Assembly (NCBI RefSeq): GCF_030814475.1
Contig: NZ_JAUSVF010000002.1
Location: 620,001 to 684,000, forward strand
Source of the DNA: Pararhizobium capsulatum DSM 1112
GTDB lineage: Bacteria > Pseudomonadota > Alphaproteobacteria > Rhizobiales > Rhizobiaceae
Direction: 5' to 3'
DNA: 64,000 bases
Below are positions 59,199-64,000 of this stretch, one piece after another. How positions within the stretch are numbered: position 1 is the first letter of the stretch; the number at the start of each line of letters is the position of its first letter. The notes beneath the pieces were generated by a model, which saw nothing but the letters and a program-made list of their open reading frames with translations, was not told where the DNA came from and ran no database searches. The position numbers were made by a program, and so were the translations under genes.

Positions 59199-60320
59199 GT
59201 GAAATACCACAGAAAGGCTGTCGCTGCGGCAGCCCTGAGCCTTTGCACGTTCACAGCCTTGTCGGGCAGCATGGCCTATGCCGAAGACACCTATCGCCCT
59301 GAATGCTTTTCGTCGGCGCCGGACAATGCCAAGGTCATCAAGTACGAAAAGCGCGACGGCCCCTACAAGATCGCCTTCGTCAACGGCTTTGCCGGCAACG
59401 ACTGGCGTGTGACCGCAATCCAGGGGGCCAAGGCCTGGGCCGCGCGGCCTGATAACAAGGCCAAGCTTTCCGAATTCACCGTCGTTTCCGTCGGTAACGA
59501 TAGCGCGGCCCAGATCGCTGCCATCGATAATTTTATCGCGGCCGGCTATGACGGCATCAGCTTCATCGCCGTGAACCCGACGGCCTTCAAGGCCGTGATC
59601 AAACGCGCCGAACAGGCCGGAACCGTGCTCGTTCCCTTCGACAACGTGCTGGACACGGACCAGATCGTGCAGGTCAACGAAAACCAGTTCGAACTCGGCA
59701 AGATGAAGGCACAGGCAGTCATTGACGGCATCAAGAAGGCCAAGGGCAAGGTCGAAGGCACTGTGCTTGAAGTCTCCGGCCTGCCGGGCAACGCGACCGA
59801 CCGTGACAACCACGAAGGCATGCGCTCGGTTCTCGATGCCGAAGCCGGCCTGAAGGTCGTCCAGGTCGTCGGCAACTGGGATGCCGGCACGGTGCAGAAG
59901 GTGACGGCGGATGCGATCGCCACCAACGGCCAGTTCGATGGCGTGATGGTTCAGGAAGGCTCGATCGGCGCGCTCAACGCCATGAAGAATGCCGGCCACC
60001 CGGTCGTGCCCTTCGGCGGCGATGCGGGCAACGGCACCCGCAGGCTGCTCGCAGAAGGCAAGTATCCGGGCGTAACCGCTGCCCAGGCACCGGTCATGTC
60101 TTCGATCTCGCTCGAAGCGATCGTCTCGCTGCTGGAGGGCAACGCCCTGCCGCAAAAGATCTTCCTGCCGATCCCGAGCAAGGACAATGCGGAACTCAAG
60201 GAAGGCACCGACTTCTTCCCGAAGCTGCCTGACACCTTCTACACGGCCACGGGCTATCCGAATTGCTTCCCGGTCTTCTCGCCGGATGAGCTGCTTGGCC
60301 AGACCCCGGACAATACGTAA
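59199..60320 (+). CDS. ABC transporter substrate-binding protein (ribose/RbsB type)
   Basis: 373 residues of the periplasmic-binding-protein type I fold. The Sec signal runs to about AYA (KYHRKAVAAAALSLCTFTALSGSMAYAED). The mature part has YKIAFVNGFAGNDWRVTAIQGAKAW, DNFIAAGYDGISFIAVNPTAF and NHEGMRSVLDAEAGLKVVQVVGNW. The start is GTG 59199 with GGGAGG 8 nt upstream. In this locus the likely ligand is a tetronate (erythronate, threonate) or the matching tetritol. Confidence 0.92.
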   Translation: MKYHRKAVAAAALSLCTFTALSGSMAYAEDTYRPECFSSAPDNAKVIKYEKRDGPYKIAFVNGFAGNDWRVTAIQGAKAWAARPDNKAKLSEFTVVSVGNDSAAQIAAIDNFIAAGYDGISFIAVNPTAFKAVIKRAEQAGTVLVPFDNVLDTDQIVQVNENQFELGKMKAQAVIDGIKKAKGKVEGTVLEVSGLPGNATDRDNHEGMRSVLDAEAGLKVVQVVGNWDAGTVQKVTADAIATNGQFDGVMVQEGSIGALNAMKNAGHPVVPFGGDAGNGTRRLLAEGKYPGVTAAQAPVMSSISLEAIVSLLEGNALPQKIFLPIPSKDNAELKEGTDFFPKLPDTFYTATGYPNCFPVFSPDELLGQTPDNT

Positions 60321-60368
60321 GGTGAAGCGACCGGAGCGGCACACGCCGCTCCGGTCCCAGGACATGCC

Positions 60369-61907
60369 ATGACCCAATCTCCCCTCGTCCAGCTGACCGG
60401 CATAACCAAGACCTATGGCGCGGTAACAGCGCTGCGCGATGTCGATTTTTCCTGCAGTGCCGGCACCATCCACGCCATTCTCGGTGAAAATGGCGCCGGT
60501 AAATCGACGCTGATGAAGCTGCTCTCGGGCGTCATTTCGCCAAGTGCCGGCAGCATGTCGCTTGACGGCAGCCCCGTCGCCTTCTCCGGCACACGCCAGG
60601 CATCGCAAGCCGGCATCGTCTGCATGTTCCAGGAACTGTCGCTGATGCCGAGCCTGACGGTTGGCGATAATATCGTGCTGTCACGCCCCCACACCATCGC
60701 CGGTTTTCTCAGCCGCAAAGCTTATCTGGAGGCCACGGCCTGCCTTGCCCGCATTGGCGCCGGCCATATCGCGCCTGATAGGCCCGTCAGCGAACTGACC
60801 CTTGCCGAACGCCAGTTGGTCGAAATCGCCAAGGCGCTCTATCAGAAGCCGCGCCTGCTTATTCTCGACGAAGCCACCTCGGCGCTGGGCGCCGAAGCCG
60901 TCGAGAAGGTTTTTTTCGTCGTCCGCCAGCTGCGCGACGAGGGTGTCTGCATCCTCTTCATCTCGCATCGTTTCCACGAGGTCCACGCGCTCGCAGACCG
61001 AATCTCGGTCTTCCGCAATGGCGGCCACGTCAGGACATTTTCAGCTGGAACCATCGATCATGAAGGCATCGTCTCCCTGATGATCGGTCAGTCGCTGCAA
61101 CAGCTCTTTCCACCGCCGCGTCCTGCCGTGCCCTCGACCGTCGAACCGCTTCTGTCGGTACGCGACATGGCGTGGGACAGCGAACTTGACGGTATCAGCT
61201 TCGATGTCCGTCCCGGCGAAATCTATGGGCTGGGCGGGCTGGAAGGCCAAGGCCAGCAGCGTGTTCTCGAAGCCATCTTCGGTGTCCTGAAGGGTGTCGA
61301 GGGCACGGTTGAGATCGCCGGCAAACCCTTCCGCAACCGCACGCCCTTCCGCGCCAAGGCGGAAGAAAGCGGCATTGCCTTCATTCCCGAGGATCGCAAG
61401 ACGGAAGGCATGATACCGAGCCTTTCCATCGCCAACAACATGCGCCTTGCCGGCCTCGGCCGCGACAGGCTGTTTTCCGGCCGCGACCCCGACCGGGAGG
61501 AACATTACAAGGCCCTGCTCCACCGGCTAGACCTTGTCTATGGCAGCATCGACGATCCCGTCTCCTCGCTCTCCGGCGGCAACCAGCAGAAAGTTCTGCT
61601 GGCCAAATGGCTGGCGCTGAAGCCGCGCTGCATTCTGCTGCTCGATCCGACACGCGGCATCGACGTCAAGACCAAGGCGCAGATCTATCAGCTTCTCAGC
61701 GATCTCGCCGATGCCGGCATGGCGATCGTGCTGCAGTCGACAGATTACGAAGAGCTAATCCACCTCTGCAATCGCGTCGCGGTCTTCTACCATGGCCGCA
61801 TCGCACGGGAGCTTGCCGGCGCATCGCTTACGCCTGAAAACCTCATTTCCGCTGCGATGGGCCTGTCCTCGTCGCCGGATCATCATCCAATGGAGGCACG
61901 GGCATGA
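60369..61907 (+). CDS. ABC transporter ATPase, two-domain RbsA type
   Basis: 512 residues with two ATPase halves. Half 1 has Walker A GENGAGKST and Walker B LLILDEATSALG, with a degenerate signature (VSELTLAERQLVEIAKAL). Half 2 has a degenerate Walker A (GLEGQGQQRVLEAIFG), an intact signature (LSGGNQQKVLLAKWL) and LLLDPTRGIDV in place of the usual DEPTRGID. That mix is typical of CUT2 importers, though the missing Glu in half 2 is worth noting. It overlaps the first permease gene by 4 bp. Confidence 0.93.
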   Translation: MTQSPLVQLTGITKTYGAVTALRDVDFSCSAGTIHAILGENGAGKSTLMKLLSGVISPSAGSMSLDGSPVAFSGTRQASQAGIVCMFQELSLMPSLTVGDNIVLSRPHTIAGFLSRKAYLEATACLARIGAGHIAPDRPVSELTLAERQLVEIAKALYQKPRLLILDEATSALGAEAVEKVFFVVRQLRDEGVCILFISHRFHEVHALADRISVFRNGGHVRTFSAGTIDHEGIVSLMIGQSLQQLFPPPRPAVPSTVEPLLSVRDMAWDSELDGISFDVRPGEIYGLGGLEGQGQQRVLEAIFGVLKGVEGTVEIAGKPFRNRTPFRAKAEESGIAFIPEDRKTEGMIPSLSIANNMRLAGLGRDRLFSGRDPDREEHYKALLHRLDLVYGSIDDPVSSLSGGNQQKVLLAKWLALKPRCILLLDPTRGIDVKTKAQIYQLLSDLADAGMAIVLQSTDYEELIHLCNRVAVFYHGRIARELAGASLTPENLISAAMGLSSSPDHHPMEARA

Positions 61908-62872
61908 CAGCCAATTTCCTGCGCCGCAATCTACGCACGCTCTTTCCGGCCGCCGCCTTCGTGCTGCTCTTCGCGCTCTATATCGGCACGCATCCGCGCG
62001 GTCTTTCCACCTATGTCGTGACCATCTGGGCAAACCAAAGCGCGTTGCTTGTCTTTGCCGCCTTCGCCCAGTTCTTCGTCGTGCTGGTGCGCGGCATCGA
62101 TCTTTCCGTCGGCCCGATGGTCGCGCTGAGCAACGTGGTCGCGTCCTATCTCCTGGCCGGTGATGGGTTTTCCCTCTGGCTTGGCGTCATCGCCGTGCTG
62201 GCCACGGGTGTTGCCTGCGGTTTCGTCAATGGCGTGGTCGTCGCGGTCGGCCGCATCCCGCCCATCATCGCGACACTGGCAACGGGCGCGATCTATTCCG
62301 GCATTGCGCTGTTTCTCCGACCAACACCGGGCGGCGACGTCAATTCCGATCTCTCGGATGCCATGACCTATGCCGTCGGCCCCATCCCGACGTCGCTGAT
62401 CCTGATCGCAATCCTTCTGATCGCCATCGCCATCCTCCTGAAACGAACGGCCTTCGGCCTTTCGCTCTACGGCGTCGGCTCCTCGGAGCATGCGGCGGAG
62501 CTGACCGGCATTTCGCTTACCAGGACACGCATTGCCGCCCATAGTCTCGGCGGCCTTTGTGCGGGGATCGCCGGCTTCTATGTCGCCATGGTCACGCTGA
62601 CCGGCGATGCGGGCATCGGCCCCTCCTACACGCTGAACTCGATTGCCGCGATCGTGCTCGGCGGCGTGTCGCTGGCGGGCGGCATCGGCAGCCCGATCGG
62701 CGCCGTTATCGGTGCGCTGCTCTTGAAAACGGTCGCCGCCCTGATGTTCTTCTCCGGCCTGCCGCCCTTGGCGCAGCCCTTCTTTGAGGGGTTGATCCTG
62801 GCGCTTGCCATCATGCTGGGCTCGCTGGCTCTGCTGCGTGTCCGCAACCGCTTGAAGTTGTTTGCCCAATGA
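61904..62872 (+). CDS. ABC transporter permease 1 (RbsC type)
   Basis: 322 residues, about nine to ten membrane helices. RGIDLSVGPMVALSNVVASYLL and LGGVSLAGGIGSPIGAVIGALLLKTV are RbsC signatures, with GSSEHAAELTGISLTRTR as the cytoplasmic coupling loop. It has 4-bp ATGA overlaps with the ATPase gene before it and the second permease gene after it, so the two permeases probably form a heterodimer. Confidence 0.93.
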   Translation: MTANFLRRNLRTLFPAAAFVLLFALYIGTHPRGLSTYVVTIWANQSALLVFAAFAQFFVVLVRGIDLSVGPMVALSNVVASYLLAGDGFSLWLGVIAVLATGVACGFVNGVVVAVGRIPPIIATLATGAIYSGIALFLRPTPGGDVNSDLSDAMTYAVGPIPTSLILIAILLIAIAILLKRTAFGLSLYGVGSSEHAAELTGISLTRTRIAAHSLGGLCAGIAGFYVAMVTLTGDAGIGPSYTLNSIAAIVLGGVSLAGGIGSPIGAVIGALLLKTVAALMFFSGLPPLAQPFFEGLILALAIMLGSLALLRVRNRLKLFAQ

Positions 62873-63849
62873 CACCCATCGAAACCACACTCCCGAGACC
62901 TGCCCGTGTGCGCCTGCGCATCGATCCGGCCATCATGGTCGTCTCGGTCGGCTGCATTCTGCTGCTCGCCATCGGCGGCTTCATCTTTCCGCCGTTCCTC
63001 TCTGCCGGCTATCTGCTGCAGCAACTCCAGATCGCCTCCTTCCTCGGCATCATCGCCGCGGGTGCTACGCTGGTCATACTGCTGGGACATATCGACCTCT
63101 CCGTCCCCTCCGCGATCACCGCGGTTGCGGTGCTGACAACAACGGTTGCCGGTTCGGCTTCGCCCGAGGTCGCGGCTTTCGCCATCCCCATCGGCCTTAC
63201 AGGCGGTGCCTTGATCGGCCTTGTCAACGGGCTGGGGGTCGCGATCTTCCGCCTGCCCTCCATGGTCTGGACGCTTGCGGTCAATTCCATGCTGATGGGT
63301 GTGCTCGTCTTCGTCACCGGCGGCTTCAAGCCGAGGGGCGTGATCCCGCCGGTTTCCGCGACCATTGCGCTGGAGCGGTCACTCGGCATTCCGAATGTCT
63401 TCCTCTTCTGGCTCGCCATCATGATCTTCGTCGGCCTGCTCCTGCGCCGAACAATCTACGGTCAGTATCTCTTTGCCACCGGCTGCTCTGAAAAGGCCGT
63501 CTTTCTCTCCGGCGTGCGCGTGCGTCTCGTGACCGTCCTGACTTTCGTCGCAGCTGGCCTCTTCACCGCCGTCGGTGCGATCCTACTCGCCGGCTATGCA
63601 AACCAGGCTTATCAGGGCATGGGCGATTCCTATCTCATGCCGGTCATCACCGCCGTTGTCATCGGCGGAACTTCCATCCTCGGCGGGCGCGGCAGCTATG
63701 CCGGTACGGTCGTCGGCGCGCTGTTCATAACCCTTCTGTCGTCCATCCTTTCCGTGCTGCAGATGCCGGAAGCGCTGCGGCAAATCGTTTTTGGCGTTAT
63801 TATTCTTACTATGCTGCGCATCCGCAGATTCGACAGGAGAAGCCTCTGA
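62869..63849 (+). CDS. ABC transporter permease 2 (RbsC type)
   Basis: 326 residues, similar layout to permease 1: GHIDLSVPSAITAVAVLTTTVAG, CSEKAVFLSGVRVRLVTVLTF as coupling loop and VIGGTSILGGRGSYAGTVVGALFITLLSSILSVLQMPEALRQIVFG. Its stop overlaps the start of the next gene by one base (TGATG). A pair of distinct RbsC-type permeases is common in rhizobial sugar-acid and polyol importers. Confidence 0.92.
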   Translation: MTPIETTLPRPARVRLRIDPAIMVVSVGCILLLAIGGFIFPPFLSAGYLLQQLQIASFLGIIAAGATLVILLGHIDLSVPSAITAVAVLTTTVAGSASPEVAAFAIPIGLTGGALIGLVNGLGVAIFRLPSMVWTLAVNSMLMGVLVFVTGGFKPRGVIPPVSATIALERSLGIPNVFLFWLAIMIFVGLLLRRTIYGQYLFATGCSEKAVFLSGVRVRLVTVLTFVAAGLFTAVGAILLAGYANQAYQGMGDSYLMPVITAVVIGGTSILGGRGSYAGTVVGALFITLLSSILSVLQMPEALRQIVFGVIILTMLRIRRFDRRSL

Positions 63850-64000
63850 TGGCCGGACCCCAAAATGTAGCAATCATCGGCCTTGGCTCCATGGGCCTCG
63901 GGATGGCCCGCTCGTTGATCCGCGCCGGGCATATCGTTTCCGGCTGCGATATCAATGAAGCCGCGCGCGAAAGCCTCGCATCCGCCGGCGGCGAGGTCGC
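63849..64000 (+). CDS. NAD-dependent dehydrogenase, OtnD/LtnD-like (N-terminal part)
   Basis: Partial: runs off the window end after 50 residues. The start MAGPQNVAIIGLGSMGLGMARSLIRAGHIVSGCDINEAARE is the NAD-binding motif (GLGSMGxGMA) of the beta-hydroxyacid dehydrogenase family. With otnK and otnC nearby, the likely role is oxidation of a tetronate (L-threonate or D-erythronate) at C2 to the 2-oxo acid, before isomerisation by OtnI, which would be expected just outside the window. The specific stereochemistry cannot be read from this fragment. Confidence 0.85.
   Translation, partial: MAGPQNVAIIGLGSMGLGMARSLIRAGHIVSGCDINEAARESLASAGGEV

Noticed and set aside
59013..60608. 531-residue open frame on the minus strand over the binding-protein gene
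   Set aside because: Crosses the divergent promoter and operator region and is antisense to a clear transporter gene.

Overview
The window is GC-rich alphaproteobacterial DNA, densely coded on both strands. The gene content (rhizobial-type uronate and acid-sugar catabolism, DUF1127, DUF1403/ScpB, many LacI-type regulators) points to the Rhizobiaceae (Agrobacterium/Rhizobium group). Whether this is a chromosome or a large secondary replicon cannot be decided from the sequence. I see no tRNA, rRNA, insertion sequence, prophage or CRISPR array.

Layout. 1-7.2 kb: end of a GlcD-type FAD oxidase, a periplasmic gamma-glutamyltransferase, an MhqD/MhqO-like quinone-response pair, a MazEF pair, a lone glycogen synthase and a DUF2934 protein behind a stress-type promoter. 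7.2-14.4 kb: a LacI regulator divergent from an inositol-phosphatase-family gene, a small secreted protein behind a textbook GGAAC-N16-CGTT promoter, a spermidine-synthase-like protein, and a three-gene operon of an N-formylglutamate-amidohydrolase-like protein, a DUF1704 (QEGLA/MATCAP-like) metallopeptidase and a GshB-like ATP-grasp ligase. 14.4-19.2 kb: a TetR regulator with two operators, pncB, an ECF sigma/anti-sigma pair and a Bax-inhibitor-1 protein. 19.2-22.1 kb: a MaoC / class III CoA-transferase operon ending in a binding-protein-like gene that has no signal peptide.

22.3-32.6 kb is a plant-polysaccharide locus: uxuB and uxuA diverge, followed by a LacI regulator (apparent CTG start, two operators), a CUT1-type sugar ABC transporter and a cytoplasmic GH127 beta-L-arabinofuranosidase. 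32.7-38.6 kb: recX, pepT, a HipA/HipB pair in reversed order with a 12-bp-arm palindrome, and a ScpB-DUF1403 pair followed by a probably frameshifted small membrane gene. 38.6-39.2 kb: a DUF1127 gene followed by four tandem CCUCCUCCC hairpins, the hallmark of the cuckoo/CcsR small RNAs. 39.3-48.4 kb: YcaC-like hydrolase, XapX protein, Tat-exported YtcJ-type amidohydrolase, DoxX protein, chloroperoxidase-like hydrolase with two translation starts, MFS exporter and two AraC regulators.

48.4-56.1 kb encodes oxidative uronate breakdown: uronate dehydrogenase (udh), galactarolactone isomerase (gli), galactarolactone cycloisomerase (gci), keto-deoxy-hexarate dehydratase (kdgD), a FadR-type regulator and a TRAP transporter. 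Together they would take galacturonate or glucuronate to alpha-ketoglutarate semialdehyde; the last dehydrogenase lies elsewhere. 56.1-64 kb is a four-carbon acid-sugar locus: lacI-otnK-otnC diverge from a ribose-type ABC transporter and the start of an otnD/ltnD-like dehydrogenase, with two perfect inverted copies of a LacI operator between them.

The most unusual items are the DUF1704/ATP-grasp/amidohydrolase operon, the CCUCCUCCC hairpin array, the cytoplasmic binding-protein-like gene coupled to a CoA-transferase, and the dual-start Tat/cytosolic hydrolase.
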